DNA of 64,000 nt from Megalobrama amblycephala (taxonomy: Eukaryota > Chordata > Actinopteri > Cypriniformes > Xenocyprididae). The notes beneath the pieces are model-generated. The model was not told the DNA's origin. It made no database searches and was given only the letters and a program-made list of their open reading frames with translations. The translations under genes were made by a program, and so were the position numbers. Where the stretch lies: the NCBI RefSeq assembly GCF_018812025.1, contig NC_063053.1, positions 7,417,623 through 7,481,622 on the forward strand, written 5' to 3'. Positions 23,801-34,786 of this stretch are shown here, piece by piece. The stretch's first letter is position 1. Every line of letters starts with the position of its first letter.

Positions 23801-24301
23801 GATATCTATGGAAAACTCAGAACAAAAAATAAAGTGACAAAGACCAAACTATATTCATTAATCAGGATGGAGGAAATTCAGCTATCATACATTTTTGCCA
23901 CACAGAAAACTAGGTACTTTTACTTTGTGTTAATAAATTCACACATCACTGTGTGGAGCTTGAAACTGTTTTACTGTAAAGAACATAGCGTTTGACAAAT
24001 ATGTTTACTCTCTGTTGTACTTCATGTTGGTTTCAAAAGGGAAGTTATTCATTTCTGAAACCCATTGTTTGCAGTATTTGCAACTAACAATGGCCTCTTT
24101 GCCAAAAATTGCTGAATACAACATAAAATACAATAATTCTCATTTAAATGCATGGCTGAAAAATGAGGCACCAGTTTATTTAATCAAAATGTATACAATG
24201 ATTGAGTCAAAGCCGTTACTAATGCTGTTATAAAATTTATCATGACTGGCAAGCTGTATTGTCAAACTACCTGAGAGAAACAATCCATTTTCTAAATAAT
24301 A
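20838..24301. other. Spacer between tlr4 copies C and D, made of duplicated blocks
   Basis: About 20890-21000 matches the region upstream of copy B. 21325-21545 is the second inverted-repeat arm. 22285-22395 repeats 13665-13790. 23325-23460 repeats sequence around 14570-14930. About 23740-24290 repeats the 3' flank of copy C (17700-18200). No gene is seen in 21560-23700; a 123-codon minus-strand frame at 23367-23738 overlaps duplicated non-coding sequence and is not credited. Confidence 0.6.
21325..21545 (-). repeat. Inverted repeat flanking tlr4 copy C, arm 2
   Basis: This is the reverse-complement partner of 17538-17755. A short part (about 21325-21375) also matches 23740-23805 in inverted orientation; that site lies in the 3' flank of copy D. 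The arm thus seems to be a piece of the tlr4 3' flank pasted backwards upstream of copy C. Confidence 0.8.
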
Positions 24302-26904
24302 TTATTGCTTTGTGGCAATAATAGCTCTCCTGAGCCGTATCCAGAACCTCATGTTACTCAAAGGGTCCCTGCTCCACTTCAGGTATGTGTTCTTTTTCAG
24401 ATGCTTATGAAGACCAAACACTTTCTTAGTCTTCCTCTCTTCCACATCTTCCAGAATGATGATGATGATGTTGGCATTGTGTTCCATCATAAACCGGGAC
24501 TGAGCCAATTCAAACTCAAAGCGACACCAGGCGCTATCAATGAAGTGTTGAGACACAACCACAATGACTTTACGGCTGCCCATTATTCCTTCATCGATAA
24601 TGTTGGAGGCGATGGACTTCCCTGCTTGAAAGTCCCGCATGTGAAGGCAAAGATGAATAGGTGGAACACCGTTCTCCAGATTCTCCATCAATTCATTCAT
24701 GACCCAGGCTTCATCATAGCTGGAGAAAATCACAAATGCGTCATAGGAACATTCTTGTTGTGCAGGTGATCTGTAGCCTCTCATTAGAATACAGCAATAC
24801 TGAAGATAAAACTGGAACCTATAAGCCAAGACTGATAACACGACTACTAATATAACAAAACATACTGATAAAACAATTATGAGTCTTTTCTTGTGCACAC
24901 AGCTGTCAATGTCAAAGTCCGCTGCTCGAAAATCTGAGCTTAGTGAAAAAGATTGACAAAAAATATTTTCTGCTTGCTTCAAAATGTTCTGGTTTTTGAT
25001 AATCCAGAAAATAAAATCTGTCTGGGAACAGGAGCAGTCGATGGGGCTGGAGGACAAATCAAACTCTGAAAGGTTTGTTGGCAACTTTTGGAGAACATCA
25101 AGTGGGATGCTAGTAATGCTGTTTTTATCTACATAAAATGATGTTAATTGTTTCAGGTTTGAGTGGGTAAGAAAATCTACAGCCATTAAATTGTTTCCTC
25201 TGAGATTCAAAAGTCTAAGCCTTTGAAGATTTTTAAAAGAGCTCGAGTGTACCTCTACCATACGACAGTAAGACAAGTCAAGGTGCTCTAGAACTGTGAG
25301 ATTATTAAATAAATATCTTACTACAAAAATTATTGCCAGCCATCTTGAGAACATTAAGACTGCTCAGTCCATAAAAGCAATATATGTTAGTAAAGATGAT
25401 ATTTGAATAAGAAACATCCAGATACCTCAAATACTTTAAGTTAGACAAAACTGAAAGGTATCCGACGCGTAAAATCTTTGTATGGTGGAAATCTAGAATC
25501 TCAAGGGAATCAAGTCCAACAAATGATACAACATCAAGGTCAATTTCTGCATTTAGAATTAAATTCAAATACCAGATTTGAGGGGTGCCAGATAAAAGTG
25601 TTGCACAGCATCGTTTTAATTTAATCTGGTTAGAGCTCAAATCTATATATTTAAGCTTAGGCATGTCAATGAAAGCTTCATCACAAATTGGTCCATTGTT
25701 GTGTGTAATTATTAGTTTTTCTAAAGTATGGAGATGTGACAGTTGTTTACCTGGCAAAGAACCCAAGTGATTGGAAATCAAGTAAAGCTCCTTGATTTCA
25801 TGAAAAAGCACATGCTCCGTTTCATCGATTAGACCTCCCATTACTACTACCTTTGTGGCATTAATCATACAGCAAAAGCTAGAAATTAACGCAGTAGGAC
25901 TTTCCATAATGTAATAATATACCTCCTTAAAATTAATGTAACAAAAGCCATCTAAAAAGTCAGTGTTTGAGAACTGAAATCTGAAATCATCCTTGTACTT
26001 TCCAAACATCAGCCTTTCGAGTTTCGACATTAAGACCATATAGAGCTTTTAGACCAACTTTCTGAGCAGCAAATGAAACAAAGGCAGATCGGATGTCCAG
26101 CTGTCTGAGATGAACATCTTTGAAAGCTCCTGGATCAATATATAATAATGGATTCCTAGAAAGAATCAAAGTCATGTTTCTGCCAATCTTTCGCAACACA
26201 ACAGTGTGATCAGTCTTGATGGTGGATATATTATTGCCATGTAGATCAAGTAAACTGAAGTCTTTAAAGGAGCTCATGAATGGAGGGAGAGAGACAGACT
26301 GGATGTTATTTGTTCCAACTCTAAGTTCCCGTAGCTTGGTTAGGTTATTCATTTGAAGCGGTAAGGACACGAGACCAACATCCACAAGAACTAGTCTCTG
26401 TAGATTATGTAAGAATTCAAGCATCTAGGTCCAAAATATGCAAGAGGCTTTCCAGTGAGAATCAAAGTAGTCAAATTCTTAACATTGTAGAAAGCATCAT
26501 TTTCAATGTGCTTGATGTGACATCTGAAGTAAACGCATACATTCAATATTATTTATAGAACGCATTATACAACAACTGAGTATTAAATAGTAATAATATT
26601 GCTTACCTTGACAGATCAAGAACTTGCAGAAAAGACAAAATTGGGAATGTGCTCTTCTGTAAATATTTCATAACATTAAAACTAAAATCCAGAGTCTGAA
26701 CAGATGAAGGAATACTGGGTGGTATGGAGCTGAGGTTTCTTCCCATGCATGAGTACTGCAGATTCTCTCAAGGTTACAAAAATTAACAACAATAAAAACA
26801 GTAATGAAAAACAGATTTACATTTAGAAAACTTACTTTAGTGTATGATTCTCCAGCACCTATGGAAAAACATATCATGAAAGCGCTTATAGTGAAGAAAA
26901 TCAT
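24302..26904 (-). pseudogene. tlr4: tlr4 pseudogene, copy D
   Basis: Exon remnants are 26904-26836, about 26764-26607 and 26523-24302. Lesions relative to B and C: (1) exon 1 has Tyr for the cysteine in GESC; (2) the exon 2 acceptor region has lost several bases, leaving a possible in-frame AG at 26766-26765; (3) one base is lost near 26412, giving a TAG at 26393-26391, so reading stops at about 119 residues; (4) a net 7-bp insertion at about 26018-26027; (5) an 8-bp deletion near 25325. Net frame change is not a multiple of three. The 3' part (25320-24302) stays open: last LRRs, LRRCT, membrane helix and complete TIR domain, nearly identical to copy C with BB loop RDFQAG. Whether it is transcribed cannot be told. 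Several independent lesions make assembly error unlikely as the whole explanation. Confidence 0.9.
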
Positions 26905-28071
26905 CTTGCGTGATATCGAGATTTTCTGTCATATAAAAAAAATAAAAATCTGAGCCATCTTGTTTGAGTTCATCTCATATGACAAGCAAATGCAATGGGT
27001 TTTACATTGGGAAATTTTGGGCAAAAATACAATGTCAAGAGAAATAGGCCTGAGGTTATTATGGTAAATCTCGAGCTACTAAGTCATTTTTGGAATATCC
27101 CAAATGAATTAAAAAGAAACTATATGTTTTAAAAGAACTGAAACTAATTGAAAAAAAGTAGTTACATAAATCATGAAACAATTATTAATACTGGCACATA
27201 CTGTTTAATCTCCAGCAACAACGATTTTAAACTATCACCAACATGGGAAATGTGACTGCTCAGTTGAAAAACTACTCACCCCAATCTGAAATTCAGATTC
27301 ACCATAGCTCTAGTCTAGAGTATGTGCTAATGGTGTGGATTAGTATACTTTAAAAGGTACATTATGTAACTTTTGGCACTCTAGTGGTTAATTAACAAAA
27401 CTGCATGCATCGTAGGGAATACAATTGTAGCCAGAGCTACTTATTTCTATGTATATGACGAGTCACACAGGTACCAGGTTACTCCGCAGAGGTTGTCATC
27501 CTGCCTGGTCTAAAATAGAGTAAAAACACTTATTGTAGGCACACCATAGAGTATTCAGAATAAGACAAAAACAGTTTGAAAGATGGATTCAAGACTCGCT
27601 CATTATATAAATTTTGAAATATCAGAAATTTTGTACATTTTGAACAAAAGAGTACCTTTACGAATTAAGAAAATATCCACACATGTAATCTTGCAATTAA
27701 TCACTGACCAATAATGTATATGAGCTGCCAGCAGATGGCCCTGCATACAAATGACACAAGGTCAAATCTGCAATTACTGGAAACTTCAGTCAGAAACTTA
27801 AGTCAACTCGCCTAAAGCGATAACCCGACCAATAATCAATCTCTTTTAGTCTGATCTTCACATATACATACAAAAAAACAAACAAACAAAAAAAAAGTAA
27901 TTGAAGGTACAATTCCTTTGTGTGGGTGTTGAATTTTCCCCCATTTCCCTCCCTTTTATTACAGATTTTTTTGTTTTACCCCCTCTAAATATTAAAATCA
28001 CCAATAAGGCATCTTCCTCAATGACACGATAAAATTTCCTTTTAACGTTAAATTCACTATATACACTACAT
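26905..28071. other. Spacer between copy D and zinc-finger gene, with one MITE-like stretch
   Basis: From about 27351 'aaaggtacattatgtaactt' resembles the end of a common fish MITE; its other end is not clear. At 27728-27741 CCAGCAGATGGCCC is a one-mismatch CTCF-like motif. Nothing else is recognised. Confidence 0.4.
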
Positions 28072-28265
28072 CAGTGGTTCTCAAACCCGTGCTGGAGGAG
28101 CCCCAGCCCTGCATATTTTGCATGTCTTCCTATTTCTGACACACACATTTGAGCTCTTTCGGTCTCTACTAATGAGCACATGAGTTGAATCAGGTGTGAT
28201 AGATGAGGGTGACATACAAAATGTGCAGGGCTGGGGGTCGTCCAGCACGGGTTTGAGAACCACTG
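28072..28265. mobile_element. 194-bp hAT-type MITE
   Basis: Inverted ends CAGTGGTTCTCAAACCCGTG...CACGGGTTTGAGAACCACTG are perfect over at least 20 bp. The flanking octamer cactacat is duplicated exactly (28064-28071 and 28266-28273). This is the textbook hAT signature, and the exact duplication suggests a young insertion. No coding capacity. Confidence 0.92.
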
Positions 28266-28361
28266 CACTACATACAGTAGACCTTGATGGATGCAAGAAG
28301 GTACTATAAAAAACAAAACAAAAAAAAAAAAGCTGTATGAACCTGTTGATAGTCAACAACC

Positions 28362-28554
28362 TTTATTTATCCATATATGTGAGCCACTCAAAGATGGGGG
28401 AATAGACAAATGGGACAAGAATTGACCATTATAGAGGGTAATCAACATATGGATCAATGGCATTGTAACTTTCTTTAACCTCTAATCTATGAAGAGGTTT
28501 GTTGACAGTAAATTAAAAGACATAAGTAACAGTGTAAACATTCATGTACAGAGA

Positions 28555-28593
<39 letters not shown>

Positions 28594-30101
28594 AATTAAA
28601 ACATTGATTAGTATGTAAAGAAACAAAAAGGGAGCAGGAGCCAAAACCTTATTTTTTCTATTATAGCTCAGCATACATTTCTACACGGCATGCAATAAGG
28701 CACCTAACTAACACAATGAATAAACCTATGCTACGTGATGAAGCAGAATTGTTATTCAATGGAAAAGAAAGAATAGTTCCGATACAATGTTCACTCCCAT
28801 AAAAACAGTATTCCTTTCATTTCCCTTTCAATTACCCAAACCTTTTTAAAAAAATACATCCATTTGTAAAAGATTTTCTCCATACACAGAAATGTAAATA
28901 GAAAGCACAAACCCATGGATTAAGGTGAGAAGAAAAAAAACTATTTAAAAAAAACAAAAAGCAAGCTATATTTTGTATTTGCATTAAAGTATACACAATC
29001 TATTATTATTATTATTAAATGTTGATATTCTATACACTGCCGTCTGATTTTATCAATGGCCGAGAAAATCTTAAACTCACAGTCAGCCACTGGTAGCAGG
29101 GAGAAGCACTAAAGACATTTAGGGGAACACTTTGGCTGTACCAAGTTTGCTTTGTATAACAAAATCAGTTATTTAATTCAGTTGTCCATTGAAAACTGGC
29201 ACCACGAAAGGTGAACCAAATTTCCCAAAAGAAAAATGTACATATTATCTGATTTTGTTGCAGTGACCCTTTATGAACAAGATCTATTTTTCTCGACCCA
29301 ATGTAGAAGATTAGATTTCTTGCCCCTCACCTTTGTGCTGCTCTCATGAGCAAACGTCAGGGAGTTAGTCAAGTTAATATGCTGTTAGGTTACAGACTCC
29401 ATTGGTTTGCATCATAAGGGGTTTGATTAACATAGCCTTATATTTTGAAAGCTTGTTTAAAACTAGTGACATCCCCTGAAAGCACCATCCCACTTCACTG
29501 ACAAGAGATGGATAAGACTTAACTGGATCATACATCAAATATGCTCCATTTTCAGAAATCAGCACTACTTACCTATACATATCTATATAAAAGAAATTCA
29601 ACATATATTTACACGATATCAGTTTCTCAACCCATTAATGATGCAGAGATGGTTAAAAGATACAGACTAGGGGAGTGAATCGTTGCATCTAGACTATTTG
29701 CTTAAATGTCTGCCACTCAACCGACTTGACCTAATACTCAGTTTCAAGATTGTGCCAGGCTTCCATAAACTTCCAAAACCAGCTTAAAGCACAAGTCAGT
29801 GATGATGGAATCTCAATATGTTTTGTCTATGGTTTTAATCAAACACCAAGTTCCAGAATTACATATGTATCTAGTTATGAGCACATTACACAGGGGTTTT
29901 CAGTGTCAATCATACCAAATTGAAATTCAATCCTCTTTAAAAAGTCATAGGACTTGATTTTAGAACAAGTTCCCTCAGAGCAGGTCCACACCGACTTTCT
30001 GGATTTTCGTGCATCTTTTGCCAAACCCTTTAACATTACAAGCTGGCCTGAATCATGGGATGAATGGTAGCGCACCACTTGTGGTGGAAAGGAAAACAAG
30101 C
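28362..30101 (-). other. Probable 3' UTR of the zinc-finger gene
   Basis: The stretch after the zinc-finger stop codon has no other gene. A minus-strand AATAAA at about 28362-28367 is a candidate poly(A) signal, which would make a UTR of about 1.7 kb. A 33-base A run at 28558-28590 (U-rich in the transcript) lies inside. No transcript evidence; other poly(A) sites are possible. Confidence 0.35.
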
Positions 30102-31676
30102 TTATTGGTCAATATGAATTCTGTGATGCCTAGACAGAGAGGACGAATGATTGAAACCCTTTCCACACTGAGCGCACCTATATGGTTTTTCACTCTGAAG
30201 GATTCTCTGTTTCAAGATGGTAGTGTGGGGGAATCCCTTTCCTGTCGCAATAGCACTGTAAGTCGACTTATCCTCCAAATGAACCCGTTGGTGTCTTGCG
30301 AGAGATGAGGGATGATTGAACCTCTTCCCACATTGAGCACAGGTGTAGGACTTTCCATCAGAATGAGTTCTCTGGTGCCTGGATAGCGACGACGAGTGAT
30401 TGAAGCTCTTCTCACAATGGTTGCAGCTGTATGGCTTTTCACCTGTATGCATTCCCCTCTTCATTGTAGTATCGAAGGGGAAATCCTTGTCGCCCTGGGC
30501 ATACATCTTGGCCTCCAGGTGGACCTTGTGGTGTCTTGACAAGGAAGAGGAATGGTTGAAACCCTTGTCGCACTGAGAACACCGGTAGGGCTTTCCACCC
30601 TGATGGACCAGCTGATGCTTCTTGAGGTGGCGTTTCCTGACAAAGCTCTTTCGACACTGGGTGCACTTGTAGGGCTTCTCCCCTGAGTGGATTCTCTGAT
30701 GCTCTCTCAACGTAGCCGCTGCGGCAAAACACTTTCCACACTGGGTGCATCTGTGTGGCTTTTCACCAGCATGAGTCTTCTGGTGCTGTTTAAGATTGGA
30801 AGCCGTCGTAAAGCCTTTACCGCACTGAAGACATGTAAATGGCTTGTCGTGTGCATGCAGCTCTTGATGCTTCTTGAGATGGCGTCTGCGCACAAAGCTT
30901 TTTCGGCATTGGGTGCATTTGTAGGGTTTGTCATCCGAATGCATTTTCATGTGCTCCCGGAGAGTGATGGCAGCGGCGAAGCTCTTGCCACACTCTGAAC
31001 ATCTGTGCGGCTTTTCAGGAGAGTGCATCATCTGGTGCGGTTTCAAGTTGAATGCGTCAATGACTCCTTTACCAACCATCTCAAGACCAGTGGTGTAACT
31101 TTTCTCTTTCATGTGAATCCTCATGTGACTTCTTAGGCTGGCTTCAATAGCGAAGCTCTCACCACAGTGGACGCAAATGTAGGGGTGAGTGGCTTTGTGG
31201 ATTTCAAAGTGTTCGTGGAGATCAGACATGCAGTCAAAAATCTCGCCACACTCACTGCATTGCAGGCCATGGGCTTCGTGGATGATAACACCATTCTCTG
31301 ACTCCACCGTAAGCTCCCCTCCATGGTCAGACTCCACCTTTACAATATGTTCTCCACCACCCATCTCTGTCTTTAACAGCACCTCACCGAGCAAATGCTC
31401 ATTGCCTTTTATTTCTGCGCTACTGAAATACTGATGATGATCGTGGTGTATTTCAGATTTAATATAGTCATGGTCCGTCTCTGTTACCACATCCACGCAG
31501 GTCACTGCCCCCAAATCACCATGAATGGCCTCCAGGTCAAGTCTTTTGTCCTCTTGAGTCATAATCTCAGTCTCTGCTCCATAATGCAAGTCACCGACTT
31601 GAGTATGGGCTATGACACACTCAGATCCCAATGTATCGAGACCTGGTGTGTCACAGTCAGTCTCTGACTCAGCCAT
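30102..31676 (-). CDS. C2H2 zinc-finger protein (11 intact fingers)
   Basis: A single open exon encodes 524 residues from MAESETDCDTPGLDTLGSEC. Residues 1-137 are acidic with no KRAB, SCAN or BTB signature seen. Eleven canonical C-x2-C-x12-H-x3-H fingers follow, many joined by TGEKPY-like linkers. At least three further positions are decayed: the stretch around VGKGVIDAFNLKPHQMMH, the one around GDKDFPFDTTMKRGMH and the one around TGKGFPHTTILKQRI keep length and spacing but lack cysteines. Fingers with AAAITLREH, then RRRHLKKHQ, recur as AAAATLREH, then RKRHLKKHQ, showing internal duplication; four later fingers share N-H-S/P-S-S-L. It is expected to be a nuclear DNA-binding regulator with unknown target. 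The splice acceptor ending at 31824 points to an upstream non-coding exon. I do not recognise a one-to-one orthologue. Confidence 0.92.
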   Translation of the reverse strand: MAESETDCDTPGLDTLGSECVIAHTQVGDLHYGAETEIMTQEDKRLDLEAIHGDLGAVTCVDVVTETDHDYIKSEIHHDHHQYFSSAEIKGNEHLLGEVLLKTEMGGGEHIVKVESDHGGELTVESENGVIIHEAHGLQCSECGEIFDCMSDLHEHFEIHKATHPYICVHCGESFAIEASLRSHMRIHMKEKSYTTGLEMVGKGVIDAFNLKPHQMMHSPEKPHRCSECGKSFAAAITLREHMKMHSDDKPYKCTQCRKSFVRRRHLKKHQELHAHDKPFTCLQCGKGFTTASNLKQHQKTHAGEKPHRCTQCGKCFAAAATLREHQRIHSGEKPYKCTQCRKSFVRKRHLKKHQLVHQGGKPYRCSQCDKGFNHSSSLSRHHKVHLEAKMYAQGDKDFPFDTTMKRGMHTGEKPYSCNHCEKSFNHSSSLSRHQRTHSDGKSYTCAQCGKRFNHPSSLARHQRVHLEDKSTYSAIATGKGFPHTTILKQRILQSEKPYRCAQCGKGFNHSSSLSRHHRIHIDQ

Positions 31677-33770
31677 CAGGACGCACTCCAGCCTGACGAC
31701 TTCCGTCTTCCCGGTTAAGTGAAACTTAGCGTTGCTCTACGAGCCCCGCTTTCCCGCAAAGAAACTTGAAGGGGTGCCTGCCGCAGGCTCAGTCAGTTCT
31801 TGAGTCAGGAGCAGTCCTGCCTGCTGAAAGAAGGAACATTTTTAAACTCATCTGTATAATGATAAAAAAAAAATGAAAACATTTAATTTTCACCTTGATT
31901 TTAGTACTTGAGATACCTTAAAAGTTTAAAATAAGGCAGAGACTAAAGCAGTTAGTTTTCTATAAAGTAAATTATCAAGAAATTAATTGATGCTTTTTAA
32001 TGTGACAAAGAAACAAACAGCTTCAACTAAATGGGTAATAGGCATGTCTAGCCATAAACTTAAAAAAAAAAAAAAAAAAAAGGAGACAACAGAATAAGTT
32101 GATGCATAAACAAATCTAACAATCAACATCCTAAGGTAGAAAGGGTGTTGTATAGTTGAACAGAACTGGGAACTGAACTATATACACCATAGCTTGCAAA
32201 AACATCTTATTGCTAAAAATTGTAAACAAATATGAGCCTGATCTAGAAACAACCATAAAGCTAGTTAGCAGAAATATCAGTGGCTACAAATTGGCTAAGG
32301 TTAGCCTATGGGTAGTTTATATTTGGCTATCTTGACAGGCTAGGTTTACATGAATATACAGTTCAGGCATTCAATTCTCTCAAATGAGCAACACTGAACC
32401 ACATCCAACTCCTTTAAACATACCTCATATTTAACAAACAAAAAACAATGTTTACAACTTACACATACTGCTGGTTTGTCACTGTTGGCTAGGTTAGCTG
32501 GCTAAATAGCTGCTAGTTAGCTTCCTTGAGCATGCATTTTCAGCTAACTAGCTGGCTAACTAGCACTATAGCTGTATCATAAAATGATACTGAATTGAAA
32601 AGCTGACAGACTGCCTCAAATGCGGAACTCCACTTGTCAATTTTTAATCATGCATACGCTTTTTAGTGCCGCACAGTCACGTAGAGACTGACGCTACAGC
32701 TTCTATAAAATACAACGAGTTTACGGTGGGCATCTTGTCCGCCAGAGGTTGGAACAGCTAACTAGCTGTAAAATGGCCGCCGCGACTAGCTTCCGCCCCT
32801 AATACAAGCACGCAGATGCAACGCGCAATGTGAGGAAATGCAAATAAACCAGGTCATATCAATTGATTCGTTTTATTGCTCGCTGGGAAAATAGCTCTAA
32901 AAACTCAAGATTATCAAGACATACGGCAAACCGCTCGAGTTAATGGCTAATCACAGATGTACGCTATTCGCGAAAGCCCGGGAAAGGCGCCCCCCTTCTT
33001 ACATAACGCGTTTTTGTTTTGTGGCGTCGAATTAAAAACTAAATAAACATGTATTTGACGTCTTTTGTGGCTATATGCGATTCTTGAAATCATCAATATC
33101 AACTGACACTAGCACTGCGTTGCTATAAGCTGTGCTTATCATGCTATAGTCCTAGCCCATTTTTAGCTGTGTGAAACAAACATGGCCTGTCGTCCTGCTA
33201 AGCTGCCTCGCTAGCGGAACACTAGCTGCCTCCGCCGCCATTGCTACAGGACACCTCCGAACTTCGTGACGTCCACAATTCATCGCTAGCGTTGACCGAG
33301 CGCCACTTATTGCAGTGCGTTCAAAAAATGGCCAAGATTGAGCATATGCCACAACGTGTGGTGTATCGTTAATTAAATAACAACATTGTATAAAATATAG
33401 CACGCTAGTTAGCCAGCTAAGTTAACTTGCAACGGTATATAAAGCCCTGACGCACATAAACATTAAACGGTTATGTATTGAAGAAACATGTCCGACCTCT
33501 TTGCCCTTTAATGGCTTTTTTTTTGCGAGATGCGCTGCTAGTAGTCGCGGCGTAGTCAAAGGCCTGAAGATCTTCGTTCTGTTGCGTCTGTACTGCCTGG
33601 TTGCGGTTTGCACTCTGTCACTCTTTCTCTCTCCCTCCCTCCGTACGTACGTAGCGGGATGGCGCCGCGGATCAACTGGCGCCAACTATGTTGGAGCGCA
33701 TGAGCAAAAAAACAAAGCGGCGAAGAAACAAGCGCTCGACTACCCCCTGTAGTCCTGGAGGATGGCACCT
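31677..33770 (-). promoter_or_regulatory. 5' UTR, first intron and GC-rich candidate promoter of the zinc-finger gene
   Basis: Just upstream of the start codon, CTTTCAG ending at 31824 on the minus strand is a good 3' splice site, so the UTR is split. GC- and CpG-rich patches occur at about 32690-32830, 33180-33310 and 33590-33740. Two contain YY1-like cores (aaaatggccgccg near 32771, gccgccattg near 33234), common in TATA-less vertebrate promoters. The exact start site cannot be fixed by reading; the region could also serve a divergent transcript. Confidence 0.4.
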
Positions 33771-34490
33771 TCGCCTTCAGTCCCATACAGTCTATGGTCC
33801 CAACCAAAATATATATATATCCTCCTGAGACCCAGAAAAAAAAGTTTTTGAATTTAATATTTTGTTTCACATCATTGCATTGTTTAGAGCATAAGAAAAA
33901 AATATGGAAAAAATAACATTTTTGAAAAATTATATTTTATTCATATTTTATGCTATGTCCTCTGTAGTGGACACCAGGACTAAGTTGTTTAAAAAATAAA
34001 ATGACAATAAATTACGTGTATAGGCAAAAACAATGGATTTTTTTTTTTTCAACAATCAATTTTTAGATTAAAGATTTTGTTTAAAGATGATTCTCAACTA
34101 TGTTATGAAAGATAGAACGGAATAAATCGATATACCATTTTACTTTATGCAATATGTGGGTAAAATGGCCATACATGGATTTTCCCATTCAATCTATACA
34201 CTGTATCTAATTTGCATATTTATATGTTATTGGAGAAATATTTAATGAAAAAAATGGCAACATTTTCATAATAATATCTAATAATTATAGGAATATTGAT
34301 ATAGGTCCTCAATAAACAATAATACATTTTATTAAAGTCACCATGAAATCAAATGAAAATATTGCCGTAAAAATATTTATCAGTAAATAAATAACCTTTG
34401 GCTGAAATTTATATGATCCCAAATAAAACTACATTGTAAAAGAAACTTTGACAAATCACAGACTGTAAAAGCACAGGTGCGCCATGCATA
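33771..34490. other. AT-rich intergenic stretch
   Basis: Short TA repeats and A/T runs. The phrases 'cctcctgagacccag' and 'tcctctgtagtggacacc' look repeat-derived, but I could not define ends. No gene seen. Confidence 0.35.
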
Positions 34491-34491
34491 A

Positions 34492-34786
34492 CCTGATATT
34501 GCGGAGTTCAACATGTTCAACATTTTTGTTGATCCTGGAACAACATTCAAATCAACCAATCAGATTTGAGGGACAAGTTTACAGATTATGTCAAGTTTAG
34601 GCTTAAAATCATGAATTGGTGCTTCTACATCATTTATCATTTCCCTCTGATTTTTGGGATAACTTATGGGTAGGGTTAGGTTTAGGGGTAGGAAAAGGGT
34701 TAAGACTAAATTTTTAGACTAGAATGTTGTTCCAGGATCAACAAAATATGTTGACCCAGGAACGCATCTAGCTCAGCAATATCAGG
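34492..34786. mobile_element. MITE with long terminal inverted repeats
   Basis: Arms 34524-34548 and 34722-34746 are perfect 25-bp inverted repeats (TTTTGTTGATCCTGGAACAA...). Outward they continue imperfectly to 'cctgatattgc' at 34492 and 'gcaatatcagg' ending at 34785. The centre holds GGGTAGGGTTAGG-type sequence shared with 1862-2092. Non-coding. Confidence 0.85.

Noticed and set aside
6439..24769. Open frames of 152-154 codons on the plus strand opposite the TIR domain in all four tlr4 copies
   Set aside because: They exist because the TIR-coding strand is nearly identical in each copy; they have no own start context, splice sites or domain and are shadows of the real genes.
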